Shown: positions 36,326 to 44,786 of the stretch, piece after piece
Numbering within the stretch: the stretch's first letter is position 1
Layout of the letters: the number at the start of each line of letters is the position of its first letter
Position numbers and translations under genes: made by a program
The notes under the pieces: model-generated
Databases searched by the model: none
What the model saw: the letters and a program-made list of their open reading frames with translations, nothing else
What the model was told of the DNA's origin: nothing
NCBI RefSeq assembly: GCF_029892285.1
Contig: NZ_JARXVM010000013.1
Location: 1 to 64,000 of the forward strand
From: Rhizobium sp. SG_E_25_P2
GTDB taxonomy: Bacteria; Pseudomonadota; Alphaproteobacteria; Rhizobiales; Rhizobiaceae
Reading direction: 5' to 3'
Length of the DNA stretch: 64,000 bases

Positions 36326-37051
36326 TCAATGAAAACCGATGAATTGTTTCAGTTCAGGCGTTTTCGGCGCTGTGAAGACCTCTTCAGGGCGGCCGATTTC
36401 GTGGACGCGCCCCTGGTGCATGAAGACGACGCGTGAGCAGACGTCTCGGGCAAATTTCATCTCGTGGGTCACCATCATCAACGTCATGCCTTCTGCCGCA
36501 AGCTCGCGCACCACGGCGAGGACTTCGGCCACCAGTTCAGGGTCGAGAGCCGAAGTGATCTCGTCGCAAAGCAGCGCGATTGGCTGCATGGCGAGCGCCC
36601 GGGCGATCGCGACGCGCTGCTGCTGGCCTCCGGACAGCTCATCGGGATAGGCGTTGAACTTGTGGTCAAGACCAACCCGTTCCAGCATCTTGCGCGCCAT
36701 CACCTCGGCATCCGCTTTCGGCGTCTTCTTCACCACCATCTGCGACAGCATGACATTGCCGCCGGCGGTCAGATGCGGAAACAGGTTGAACTGCTGAAAG
36801 ATCATGCCGACCTTGAGCCTGAGCGCCTTCAGATGCAGTTCGTCGGGCAGCAATTGCGCGCCGGCCACCGCGATCGAGCCGCTATTGATCGTCTCCAGGC
36901 CGTTGATGCAGCGCAGCAGCGTCGATTTTCCGGATCCGCTCTTGCCGATGATCGCGATCACCTCGCCGGGCTGCACGTTGATATTGATGCCCTTCAACAC
37001 CTCGTTTGCGCCAAAGCTCTTGCGGACTTCAGTGATTTCGATGAGCGACAT
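36326..37051 (-). CDS. Polar amino-acid ABC transporter ATP-binding protein (241 aa)
   Basis: ABC ATPase with GKSGSGKSTLL (Walker A), QQFNLFPHLTAGGNV (Q-loop region), LSGGQQQRVAIARALA (signature), LLCDEITSALDPE (Walker B) and the switch His in VTHEMKFA. The length and CDEITSALDPE pattern are those of the GlnQ/HisP family. It powers import by the two adjacent permeases. The start MSLIEITEV overlaps the upstream permease gene by 23 bp, and the frame's earlier Met is inside that gene. Last gene of the operon. Confidence 0.93.
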   Translation of the reverse strand: MSLIEITEVRKSFGANEVLKGININVQPGEVIAIIGKSGSGKSTLLRCINGLETINSGSIAVAGAQLLPDELHLKALRLKVGMIFQQFNLFPHLTAGGNVMLSQMVVKKTPKADAEVMARKMLERVGLDHKFNAYPDELSGGQQQRVAIARALAMQPIALLCDEITSALDPELVAEVLAVVRELAAEGMTLMMVTHEMKFARDVCSRVVFMHQGRVHEIGRPEEVFTAPKTPELKQFIGFH

Positions 37052-37688
37052 TGAGCTTCCTTTCGAGGATCTGGCTGCTTTTCGACAGGGGCCAGCAAAG
37101 GGCGAAATAGATGAGGGCAACGAGGCCGTAGACGGTGAAGGGCATGAAGGTGGCGTTGGTCACCATGGTGCCGGCCTTGGACAGTTCGATGAAGCCGATG
37201 ATCGAGGTCAGCGACGTACCCTTCACCACCTGCACGGAAAAACCAACCGTCGGTGGAATAGCGATTTTCAGCGCCTGTGGCAGGATGACGTAGCGCATCT
37301 GTTCAAGGTAGCCCATGCCCAGGCTGGCGGAGGCCTCCCATTGCCCCTTGGTGATTGATTCCACGCAGCCACGCCAGATTTCAGTCAGAAAGGCGGCAGA
37401 CCAGAGGATCAGCGCCACGCCAGCGGCAAGCCAGGCCGGAACGTCGATGCCGACGAGGCCAAGCCCGAAAAAGGCGAGGAACAGTTGCATCAGGAGCGGC
37501 GTTCCCTGAAACAGCTCGACATAATATTTCGAGACGATCCGAAGCGCGCGGCTGCGGCCGATCCGCATGAACAACAGGATCCCGCCGACCAGGCCACCGC
37601 CGACGAAAGAGACTATCGACAGCAGGATCGTCCAGCGGGTGGCGAGCAGGAGGTTGCGCAGGATATCCCAAGTGGTGAATTCGATCAT
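37029..37688 (-). CDS. Amino-acid ABC transporter permease (219 aa)
   Basis: HisM/GlnP-type inner-membrane permease: five or so hydrophobic helices, ELFQGTPLLMQLFL in the first cytoplasmic loop and the EAA motif EASASLGMGYLEQMRYVILPQALK near 145. The start overlaps the stop of the preceding permease gene by 4 bp. Forms a heterodimer with the product of 37685-38356. Confidence 0.93.
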   Translation of the reverse strand: MIEFTTWDILRNLLLATRWTILLSIVSFVGGGLVGGILLFMRIGRSRALRIVSKYYVELFQGTPLLMQLFLAFFGLGLVGIDVPAWLAAGVALILWSAAFLTEIWRGCVESITKGQWEASASLGMGYLEQMRYVILPQALKIAIPPTVGFSVQVVKGTSLTSIIGFIELSKAGTMVTNATFMPFTVYGLVALIYFALCWPLSKSSQILERKLNVAHRNH

Positions 37689-38356
37689 CGCTGCGCTCTC
37701 CTCGGAAAGATCATCGTGCCGGCCAGCAGCAGCACCTGCCGCAGCAGGATGGCCAGCAGCAGATAGACAAGGGTCGAGACAAAATAGGCCTCAAAGGCGC
37801 GGAAGGTGCGCGACTGGATGAAATTGGCCGCGAAGGTCAGGTCTTCGGCGGCGATCTGCGAGACGACGGCAGATCCCAGCATGACGATGATGACCTGGGA
37901 GGAGAGCGCCGGCCAGATGCGCTGCAGGGAGGGCACCAGCACGACATGGCGGAAGGTCTCGAACGGCGTCATCGCCAGGCTGGAGCCCGCCTCGAACTGG
38001 CCTTTGGGCGTCGCCTGAATGCCGGCGCGGATGATCTCACAGCTATAGGCGCCGAGGTTGATGATCATGGCGAGGTTGGCGGCCGACAATTCACCCATCT
38101 GCACGCCGAGGGACGGCAGGCCGAAGAAAATGAAAAACAGCTGGATCAGGAAGGGGGTGTTGCGGATCATCTCGACATAGGCCCCGACCACCGGCTTGAT
38201 CCAGGAGGGGCCAAGCGCGCGCGCCCAGGCGCAGGCGATGCCGAGCGCAATACCGAAAATACCGCCGATGGCGATCAGCTCCAGCGTGATCAATATGCCC
38301 TTGACCAGAACGGGATAATATTCGGCAAGCCAGGAAAAATCGAAAACATATGTCAT
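37685..38356 (-). CDS. Amino-acid ABC transporter permease (223 aa)
   Basis: Second HisQ/GlnP-type permease with EMIRNTPFLIQLFFIFFGLP and the EAA loop EAGSSLAMTPFETFRHVVLVPSLQ. Multiple membrane helices. It lies 72 bp after the binding-protein gene and overlaps the next permease gene by 4 bp, so the transporter genes form one operon. Confidence 0.93.
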   Translation of the reverse strand: MTYVFDFSWLAEYYPVLVKGILITLELIAIGGIFGIALGIACAWARALGPSWIKPVVGAYVEMIRNTPFLIQLFFIFFGLPSLGVQMGELSAANLAMIINLGAYSCEIIRAGIQATPKGQFEAGSSLAMTPFETFRHVVLVPSLQRIWPALSSQVIIVMLGSAVVSQIAAEDLTFAANFIQSRTFRAFEAYFVSTLVYLLLAILLRQVLLLAGTMIFPRRAQR

Positions 38357-38428
38357 GGATGCGGAGCCTCTCTGAAGGAGCTTGGGAGGAGATCGGGCCG
38401 ATCTTTCGACCGGCCCACATCAGAGGGA

Positions 38429-39226
38429 TCAAAGGTCAGCGGGAAGGCTGGCGCCCAGCCATTTCTGTGCGATGGCCTCGAGCGAGCCGTCCGTCTTGGC
38501 TGTGGCAACGATGGTGTTGACCTTCTCCAGAAGCGCCGGCTCATTCTTGTTGAGGCCGATATAGCAGGGCGAATTCTTGATCAGGAACTTCATCTCCGGG
38601 CGCTTCGGCGGGTTGCGGGCAAGGATCGCGGCAGCGACGACGTTGCCGGTGGCGACGACGTCTACCTGACCGGACAGGAAGGCGGAGATCGTGCCGTTAT
38701 TGTCCTCGTAGCGCTTGATCGTGGCATCGGCCGGGGCAATCTTGGTCAGTTCAAGATCCTCGACGGCGCCACGGGTCACGCCGATGCTCTTGCCGGACAG
38801 GTCTTCGGCCTTGGCCACGGCCACGTCGGCCGGTGCGAAGACACCGTTGAAGAATGGCGCGTAGGCCTTGGAGAAGTCGATCACGGCCTCGCGCTCGGCA
38901 TTCTTGCCGAGGCTAGAGATCACCAGATCAACCTTGTTGGTCTGCAGATAGGGAATGCGGTTGGCGCTGGTGACCGGCACGATCTCGACCTTGACGCCCA
39001 GCTTGTCGGCAATCAACTTGGCCATGTCGACATCGTATCCCTGAGGAGCCATGTCGGCGCCGACGCTGCCGAAAGGCGGGAAGTCCTGGGGAACGGCAAC
39101 GCGCAGGGCGCCGCGGGTGGTGATGTCGGCCAGCGCATCGGCATAGGCGGTCTGCGGCGCGGTTGTCAGCGTCAGGGTGGCGAGCATTGCCGAGGCGGCG
39201 ATAATCAGGTTTCTGCGGTTCAGCAT
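38429..39226 (-). CDS. Amino-acid ABC transporter substrate-binding protein (265 aa)
   Basis: Signal peptide at 1-29 (MLNRRNLIIAASAMLATLTL, cleavage near AYA-D), then a family 3 periplasmic binding fold: RVAVPQDFPPFGSVG, GYDVDMAKLIADKLGVKVEIV, DLVISSLGKNAEREAVIDFSKAY. Likely ligand is a polar amino acid; which one is not clear. Its ATG overlaps the stop of the upstream gntR gene (ATGCTGA), so regulator and transporter are translationally coupled. Confidence 0.92.
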   Translation of the reverse strand: MLNRRNLIIAASAMLATLTLTTAPQTAYADALADITTRGALRVAVPQDFPPFGSVGADMAPQGYDVDMAKLIADKLGVKVEIVPVTSANRIPYLQTNKVDLVISSLGKNAEREAVIDFSKAYAPFFNGVFAPADVAVAKAEDLSGKSIGVTRGAVEDLELTKIAPADATIKRYEDNNGTISAFLSGQVDVVATGNVVAAAILARNPPKRPEMKFLIKNSPCYIGLNKNEPALLEKVNTIVATAKTDGSLEAIAQKWLGASLPADL

Positions 39227-39978
39227 TCAGTTGTTCTCCTGGTTGTTGTTGGGAAGGTCGTTCCGGATGCGTCTGGATTGACGTTCCGTGAGGTCGGCAT
39301 GGAAAGGGAATGGCGAAGATCGGCCAGCGGGTCGGGGCGCACGGTCAGGTCCAGCCCGGCTTCCACTTCGTCGAGATGTTCGATCGAGAGCTCGGCCGCC
39401 CGGGTAAAATCGCCGGCGACCAGCGCTGCGGCAATGCCGCAATGGCCCTTATGGGATTGGCGGGCGTGATAGTCCGACTGGTATTGCAGCGATATCAGCA
39501 TGGTGCGGGCCGTCAGATCGCGCAGGATGTCAACCAGAACGGTGTTGCCCGAAAGCTCGGCAATGCGAATGTGAAAATCGCCCATGAGATAGGTCAGGCG
39601 CTGGCGGTCGCCCGAGGCGATGGCGGCCCGCTCCTGATCGAGATGCGTTTCCAGAATGGCGGCGCCATCGGGCGGCAGGGCCGTCAGTGAGCGCACCAGG
39701 CCCGATTCCAGCGCCCGGCGCGCGCCATAGACCATCATCGCTTCCTCGGCCGATGGCTCGATCACGTACCAGCCGCGGCGTGGGCTGACCTGCACGATGC
39801 ACCGCGCCTCAAGCCGCATCAGCGCCTCGCGCACACGGGTTCTGGAAACGGAAAATACAGTCGCCAACTGGCTTTCGCCGAGCCGCGTTCCGGGTTTTAT
39901 GCGGCCGGACAGGATCCCTGAAACGATGGCTTCCTCTATTCCGGCTCTCTTGTCGCTGCTGATGTCGCTGTCTTGCAT
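39220..39978 (-). CDS. GntR-family (FCD) transcriptional regulator (252 aa)
   Basis: N-terminal winged helix (GRIKPGTRLGESQLATVFSVSRTRVREALMRLEA) followed by a helical FCD domain with the metal/ligand-binding His residues (GDFHIRIAELSGN, SIEHLDEVE). It sits directly upstream of and overlaps the binding-protein gene. The start MQDSDISSDKRAG is chosen because family similarity begins there; its start codon lies within a palindromic operator candidate, suggesting autoregulation. The frame's longer 5' extension is not supported. Confidence 0.88.
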   Translation of the reverse strand: MQDSDISSDKRAGIEEAIVSGILSGRIKPGTRLGESQLATVFSVSRTRVREALMRLEARCIVQVSPRRGWYVIEPSAEEAMMVYGARRALESGLVRSLTALPPDGAAILETHLDQERAAIASGDRQRLTYLMGDFHIRIAELSGNTVLVDILRDLTARTMLISLQYQSDYHARQSHKGHCGIAAALVAGDFTRAAELSIEHLDEVEAGLDLTVRPDPLADLRHSLSMPTSRNVNPDASGTTFPTTTRRTTEC

Positions 39979-39996
39979 ACAAGATGGGAATGCAAG
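39972..39996. promoter_or_regulatory. Probable GntR operator over the gntR start codon
   Basis: CTTGCATACAAG (39972-39983) is a near-perfect palindrome of the TTGnATACAA type bound by FCD-class GntR regulators. CTTGCAT also pairs with ATGCAAG at 39990-39996. It overlaps the gntR start codon, fitting autorepression of the regulator-transporter operon. Confidence 0.5.
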
Positions 39997-40212
39997 TGTT
40001 GTGCCAAGATCAAATGTAAAAGTATACCAGAGGTCTAAGCGACAATTCTCGCTGCCGCTGCACGCCTGGTTGCAAAAATTATCTTGAATTGCCCATTTTG
40101 CGAGCATGGCAGCGAGCGTCAGGAGCTCCTCGATCGGAAAGATGCGCCGCCAGCAGGTGAACCTCTCTCTGATCGACGACGGGAGGATCATCATCGGTCG
40201 TATCTCCGTCAA

Positions 40213-40311
40213 GATCTTGACCACGCCTCCGCGAGGGAAGCGGCACCGTCGTCAAGGACACCGACAATCCGAATCGCGTGTTTCGATCCACACCTCCGCG
40301 AGAGAGGCGAC
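40213..40311 (-). CRISPR. Relic type I-C CRISPR array: two repeats, one spacer
   Basis: Read on the minus strand, 40311-40280 is a 32-bp repeat starting GTCGCC and ending GGATCGAAAC with an internal palindromic CTCGCGGAG, the type I-C repeat class. A second, degenerate copy (40244-40213) matches 22 of 32 positions, with most changes at its 3' end as expected for a terminal repeat. The spacer between (40279-40245) is 35 bp, giving a 67-bp period normal for I-C. No third repeat is seen on either side. The array lies downstream of cas2, the normal position. Confidence 0.8.
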
Positions 40312-40535
40312 TGTCTGGGTGCAAAGCACGGATATTGCTCACTTGCAAAGAGCCGATGCGCGAAACAGGGCGGCCGGGCGGCGAAACGCTGTCGGAGATA
40401 TGACGCCGCGCAGTAAACAATTCACGATTTCAAAGAGCTGGCGCCGGTGCGAACCTGCCGGGCTTTTGCGGCGCGCTTGGGGTTCGCGCCGGAAATTGTC
40501 ACCAGGCGGGACGCCTGGGGAAACGGCCTGGCGTC
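40312..40535 (-). promoter_or_regulatory. Probable CRISPR leader
   Basis: The 224 bp between the cas2 stop and the first intact repeat contain no gene and occupy the leader position. GC-rich stretches near cas2 and an AT-richer segment (about 40408-40440) are seen. Assignment rests on position. On the far side of the array, 39997-40212 also holds no gene I can support. Confidence 0.4.
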
Positions 40536-40826
40536 TCAGATGATCAGCGGCGCGTTGAGGTCGGCGGCGGGCTTGGCGCCGACATGCTCCACCCGCCGCT
40601 GCCAATTGGCGCCGAGATAGTAATAGCGCAGGCTGTCCACCTCCGGTTTGATGATGCCTTCGAGCCGCGCCTTCAGCTTAACCCATTGCGCGGGATCGAC
40701 CTCGATCTCGAAGACGGAGAACTGCACCCGTTGGCCATAATCGCGACAGGCCTTGGCGACGGCCCGCAGCCGCGCCTGTCCATTGCCTTCAAGCGTGCGG
40801 ACGTCATAGGTGACCAGGACCAGCAT
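40536..40826 (-). CDS. cas2: CRISPR-associated endonuclease Cas2 (96 aa)
   Basis: Begins MLVLVTYDV, the Cas2 strand with catalytic Asp, and continues with VAKACRDYGQRVQFSVFE and the C-terminal RRVEHVGAK region, typical of type I-C Cas2 in sequence and length. With Cas1 it forms the spacer-integration complex. It starts 9 bp after cas1 and lies between cas1 and the array. The sequence looks intact. Confidence 0.93.
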   Translation of the reverse strand: MLVLVTYDVRTLEGNGQARLRAVAKACRDYGQRVQFSVFEIEVDPAQWVKLKARLEGIIKPEVDSLRYYYLGANWQRRVEHVGAKPAADLNAPLII

Positions 40827-40835
40827 GGCGCCCCC

Positions 40836-41870
40836 TCATTTCCAGAACCATGGCGGATAGGCGTCGAGATCGCCGCGCAGATGTCGGGCCAGCATCTGCG
40901 CCTGCAGATAGGGCACAAGGCCGAGCGGGGCCTTTTCGTCGAGAAAGGCGTGCATGCGCTCCTCCCGCTTGCGCTCCTGCCAGGCCGTGAGCACGGTCTT
41001 TCGCGCCTCGTCCGTCATCAGCACGGCGCCGCCCTCCTGCCGTTCGAAATCGCCGGCGCGTAGTTGGCGGCGGTTGATCAGCGACAGCGCCAGCCGGTCG
41101 GCCAGCACCGGGCGGAGTTCTTCCATGAGGTCGAGCGCAAGGCTCGGCCGGCCGGGTCGATCGCGGTGAAGGAAGCCGGCGGCGGGATCGAGCCCCACGC
41201 TTTCCAGCGCCGAGCGGCAATCATGGGTCAGCAGCGTGTAGAGAAAGGACAGGAGCGCGTTGACCGGATCAAGCGGCGGCCGCCGCGACCGCACGGTCCA
41301 GCGCAGTTCGGGATCGGGCGAGCGGATGAGGAGATCGAAGACGCCGAAATAGAGATTGGCCGCCTCCCCTTCCGAACCCCGTAGCCGGTCCAGCGTGTCG
41401 TCGGCGCGCTCGACGCGCCGGAGGATCTGCGCCAGCCGCTCGGTGGCCGTCTCGATGCGTTGCCGATCCTCGGGTCGATGGTCGTCGCCGTAATCGCGCA
41501 GCGACCGCATCAGGACGGCGCGCTGATTGGCGATCTTGCCGATGAGGAAGGAGCGCACCACCTCTTCGGGCGCGTCGCACACCCGGTATTGCGCCCGCCG
41601 CAGCAGGATATTGCCGGTGACCGGGCCTTCGAGCCGCGCCTGAAAACGGCCGTTTCGATCCAGAAAGGTGAGCGTGATGCCCGCCGCCGCCAAGGCGCCC
41701 ATCAGCGGTGGCGACACATGGATGGCCCCGAACACGACCACCGCGGACAGCATGTGCAACGGCACGCGGCTGCGCTCAACGCCCTCGATCTCCGCGACGA
41801 GATTTTCAACTTCCTTACGCAGCGCCGCGCCCTCGGTGGTCACATAAACAGTGTTGAGCAGCTTCTTCAT
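40836..41870 (-). CDS. cas1: CRISPR-associated endonuclease Cas1 (344 aa)
   Basis: Type I-C Cas1: N-terminal beta domain (MKKLLNTVYVTTEG, LHMLSAVVVFG), then the helical catalytic domain with GSEGEAANLYFGVFDLL (metal-binding Glu), DPVNALLSFLYTLL, LDLMEELRPVLADRL (His replaced by neighbouring contacts) and FERQEGGAVLMTDEARK. The start at 41870 follows the family N-terminus and overlaps the cas4 stop by 4 bp; the long frame further upstream is the wrong frame of cas4. It appears full length. Confidence 0.93.
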   Translation of the reverse strand: MKKLLNTVYVTTEGAALRKEVENLVAEIEGVERSRVPLHMLSAVVVFGAIHVSPPLMGALAAAGITLTFLDRNGRFQARLEGPVTGNILLRRAQYRVCDAPEEVVRSFLIGKIANQRAVLMRSLRDYGDDHRPEDRQRIETATERLAQILRRVERADDTLDRLRGSEGEAANLYFGVFDLLIRSPDPELRWTVRSRRPPLDPVNALLSFLYTLLTHDCRSALESVGLDPAAGFLHRDRPGRPSLALDLMEELRPVLADRLALSLINRRQLRAGDFERQEGGAVLMTDEARKTVLTAWQERKREERMHAFLDEKAPLGLVPYLQAQMLARHLRGDLDAYPPWFWK

Positions 41871-42184
41871 GGGGCGCTTTCGGTCGCGAGGCTGCTCTCC
41901 ACCATGCGCGACCGCCAGGTTCGCACCGGCCGCTGCACGGCGTCGGGCCGGCAGTGTTCGAGAAGGGAGCAGGCGCGACAGCGCTCGCGCCGCGTGGTGG
42001 GCGGCGGAGTGCGCCCGGAGGAGACGATTTCGGCAAGCGCGTGAACGGCCTCTTCCGTCACCCGGCGCAGGTCTGCATCGAAAGGCACGGCGACGCGACG
42101 CTTGGTCTCGCCCGATACGTGGGCAATGATGGCTTTTTTCGCGGGTCGCCGTTGATCTGCTATCAGGCGCTCGCTTTTGGCCAC
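41867..42184 (-). pseudogene. cas4: Cas4, N-terminally truncated
   Basis: The frame encodes VSGETKRRVAVPFDADLRR and the C-terminal iron-sulphur cluster cysteines in RCRACSLLEHCRP, the second half of a type I-C Cas4. The first half, including the N-terminal Cys and the RecB-like nuclease core, is missing and replaced upstream by unrelated sequence. Only a GTG at 42184 could start it. Without the nuclease core Cas4 should be inactive. Confidence 0.8.
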
Positions 42185-42250
42185 AGTGTATTTGAATGCC
42201 GCAAATGCCTAATGAAGACCGTCGGCAGAAAATACCCAACCAGAAGGTTT

Positions 42251-42300
42251 GTGTTTCGGCGTGGGGGTTGACCCTACAGTAGGCGTTGAACGTTGACCCC
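42251..42300. repeat. Possible IS21-family terminal repeats
   Basis: GTTGACCC occurs at about 42267 and 42292 with a shared GTTGA core between, next to TGTGTTTCGGCG. This resembles the multiple GGGTCAAC-type terminal repeats of rhizobial IS21-like elements, but no transposase is present. It lies just upstream of the cas4 truncation. The rest of 42301-42426 holds no gene. Confidence 0.35.
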
Positions 42301-42426
42301 AGTCGTTCCGCAGAAAAATCAAGTGGCGCGTCATGTTAGGTTACGCCGTCTGGGCGTGCAGAACCAAACTCGCCCACTCCACCGCGAACAAGTGCATAAC
42401 CCGGCGAGGCAGACACGTCTTTCCCA

Positions 42427-42795
42427 TCAGCACGCAGCGCCAGCAGCGTGGGCGCAATGATCCGTCAAACTTGAGCGGGATCTGGTCAGGAATTGCACTC
42501 GCTCCAGGAATGCTTTTGTGTCGAAATGTCTCGCGGCGCTGTTTGAACTGCTGGAATGAAAGAAAATCTCTAGATTGAGGACAGGTATAGCGCGGATTCT
42601 GCGTATCATATCGATATAGGCGCGCGTCGTAATAGCAAATGATACGTCCTCGGAGCGCAGAGCATCAAATGCATCAGGCGCCGTCGGCGCCACATGTGCC
42701 GTATATCCGCTATCCGCGAGCTTTTTGGAAATCTTTCCCGCAATCGTCTCAGGCAAGAAGATGACTATTCTTGCATAGCTTGAATCTTTATTCAT
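42427..42795 (-). CDS. Hypothetical protein, receiver-like (122 aa)
   Basis: The N-terminal 70 residues (ARIVIFLPETIAGKISKKLADSGY, FDALRSEDVSFAITTRAYID) have the strand-helix rhythm of a degenerate response-regulator receiver, and FDTKAFLERVQFLT near 93 resembles the last helix of short rhizobial receivers, but no phospho-acceptor Asp is evident. The function is unknown. No start-side ribosome box is strong. GC is lower than that of the flanking cas genes. Confidence 0.45.
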   Translation of the reverse strand: MNKDSSYARIVIFLPETIAGKISKKLADSGYTAHVAPTAPDAFDALRSEDVSFAITTRAYIDMIRRIRAIPVLNLEIFFHSSSSNSAARHFDTKAFLERVQFLTRSRSSLTDHCAHAAGAAC

Positions 42796-43039
42796 TGAAC
42801 AACCTTTGCGGGCATAAGGTGGCGCTTAATGTGACGCGCGGGGATTTCTTCCGCACGTCACGTTTGCATGCGTCATCATAGATCGGTTTGAAACGCGCCC
42901 TGCATCAGGAGGCTGTTTTGTCAAAGCGCGAGGCGAGTCGCGTTTTGGCGCGACGGCAGACGCGATTGCGCCTGTCGAGGACATCCATAGCAAAAGCCGT
43001 TGCCACGGCAGGGAAAAGCGAGCGATTGGCCGTCGCCCC

Positions 43040-43723
43040 TCAGAAAATGAAGTCGGATGCGTTGATCGCGGCGGCCTTCTCATCGTGAAGAATGATCCTG
43101 TCGCTGCCTGCAAGATCGAGGATTACGCTGGATCCGGAGCGATGCACGTCCAGATCCGAAAAGCTGTTCACGGATGTGTAGCCGCTGAGGTCAATGAGGT
43201 CATGCGAGGACGAATGGTCGCTCGCGTTGAAATCGGTGATAACATCAACGCCGGAACCTTTGGCGAAAACGAAAGTGTCCGATCCCGCGCCGCCAGTCAG
43301 AATATCGCGCCCGCGCCCGCCAGTAATCACATCATGCCCGGCATAGCCATTCAGTTCATCGGCATAGCGTGATCCATTGATCACATCAGCCCCTGCGAAG
43401 ATCTTCTTCGTTAGCGCCTTGTCATCGCTCAGGTCAGTCAGGCTCTTTGCCGCTTCCCCAAGCTCCGACGCTGAGACAGAAAGGCCCGTAATCGTTACCA
43501 CCGCGCCGTCATCGTCGGAAACACGCTCATATCCGGTAATCGTCCCTCCCTTCGGGACGCCGAGCCAGCTGTAGCTCAAATTCGTTCCCGTAAAAATCTC
43601 TTTATAATCAACATAGTCAGCGACATATTGGCTTGATTTTTCAGTATGGTCTTCAGCGAGCAGCAGCGTCGAGAAATCAAAAAAGCTCACGCTCGTTGAG
43701 TATTTTGCGTTTATGGTCGCCAT
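43040..43723 (-). CDS. Small RTX calcium-binding protein (227 aa)
   Basis: The N-terminal 110 residues are unlike known domains; 115-155 carry RTX nonapeptides (GGRGRDILTGGAGSDTFVFA) and the C-terminus has the VITDFNASDH...DLIDLSGY block that usually follows RTX in type I secreted proteins, ending INASDFIF, a typical C-terminal export signal type. No signal peptide. Probably secreted. The spacers on both sides (42796-43039 and 43724-44018) contain no other gene I can support. Confidence 0.82.
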   Translation of the reverse strand: MATINAKYSTSVSFFDFSTLLLAEDHTEKSSQYVADYVDYKEIFTGTNLSYSWLGVPKGGTITGYERVSDDDGAVVTITGLSVSASELGEAAKSLTDLSDDKALTKKIFAGADVINGSRYADELNGYAGHDVITGGRGRDILTGGAGSDTFVFAKGSGVDVITDFNASDHSSSHDLIDLSGYTSVNSFSDLDVHRSGSSVILDLAGSDRIILHDEKAAAINASDFIF

Positions 43724-44018
43724 GAAGAAATCTCCGAGATGTGAAAAGCTTGCTGATATTGAGCCTGGGCAACCCGATGGGTCAAATGAAGTGATGTTCT
43801 GAAATGTTGCGGATTATGCGCAACGATCCCGGGCGCACATGAAAATGTGAGAAGAAACAGGCCTTCGATCGTCGTATCAACGCTGCAGCCGGTTGCCGCA
43901 ACATTTTGCAATATTTCTGAACATAGTTTTGCATGGGATCGGTTAGATATCGAATGACGCGCGGCAAAACTGCGCCTTTCATCAAATCGGACAGGCCGAT
44001 AGGCCAAGAGTTTTAGAG

Positions 44019-44786
44019 ATGGCAATGTCTATGCAGCAGCCTGGAAATACAGCGCCACTCAAACCTGCTGCAACAGCACACACTCGTATATTGATTGTCG
44101 AGGACGATGGCGATATCGCAAGCATGCTTGTCGATCTCGTGAAAGGCAGCGGTTTCGAGGCAGCTTCTGTCGGAAATGGTATCGAGATGGACAGGATGCT
44201 GGCCCGCCACGAGTTCGATCTCGTGCTCCTTGACGGGATGCTTCCCGGCGAAGACGGCTTTAGCATTTGCAGGCGACTGCGCTCCTCCGGAAAGACGCCA
44301 ATTCTGATGTTGACGGCTCTTCGAGAAGATATAGACCGGATTCTCGGGCTGGAACTGGGCGCTGACGACTATGTCACCAAGCCTTTCAACTCCAGAGAAC
44401 TGATGGCGCGCATCAAAAACATCCTGCGCAGGGCCTCTGACCGTGATGGTGTGGCAGACGACCGTGAAGCCCTTGTGTTCTCAGGATGGCGGATTGACCC
44501 CAGAAGCCGGGAGTTGTTCGACGCTGAGGGCGCTCAGGTTTCCATGACCACTGCAGAGTTCGATTTGCTTTGGGCGTTTTGTCGCCATCCCAACAAGGTT
44601 CTGACGCGCGAACAGCTTCTGATGATGACGCATGCAGGCGCGGCGGGGCCCGTCGAACGCAGCATCGACGCCCACATCAGCCGGCTTCGCCAGAAGATCG
44701 AGCCGAACCTCAAGGATCCGACATTCATCAAGACGGTGCGACTGGGCGGCTATCTCTTCGCCTCGAAGGTTGAGCCGTTGAGATGA
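44019..44786 (+). CDS. OmpR-family response regulator (255 aa)
   Basis: Receiver domain (residues 22-140) with the acidic pair VEDD, phospho-acceptor Asp72 in LVLLDGMLPG, the conserved Thr in MLTAL and Lys in VTKPF. Winged-helix output domain (155-250) with TTAEFDLLWAFCRHPNKVLTRE and RSIDAHISRLRQKIE. Its stop overlaps the start of the sensor kinase by 4 bp. In-frame ATGs at codons 3 and 5 are alternative starts. Confidence 0.93.
   Translation: MAMSMQQPGNTAPLKPAATAHTRILIVEDDGDIASMLVDLVKGSGFEAASVGNGIEMDRMLARHEFDLVLLDGMLPGEDGFSICRRLRSSGKTPILMLTALREDIDRILGLELGADDYVTKPFNSRELMARIKNILRRASDRDGVADDREALVFSGWRIDPRSRELFDAEGAQVSMTTAEFDLLWAFCRHPNKVLTREQLLMMTHAGAAGPVERSIDAHISRLRQKIEPNLKDPTFIKTVRLGGYLFASKVEPLR

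Noticed and set aside
37946..39469. 507-codon plus-strand frame opposite the amino-acid transporter
   Set aside because: Antisense to a binding protein, permease and gntR gene with clear family motifs.
40836..42239. A Cas4-Cas1 fusion of 467 residues
   Set aside because: Residues before MKKLLNTVYV are the wrong frame of cas4; the cas4 cysteines lie in another frame that ends at the cas1 start.
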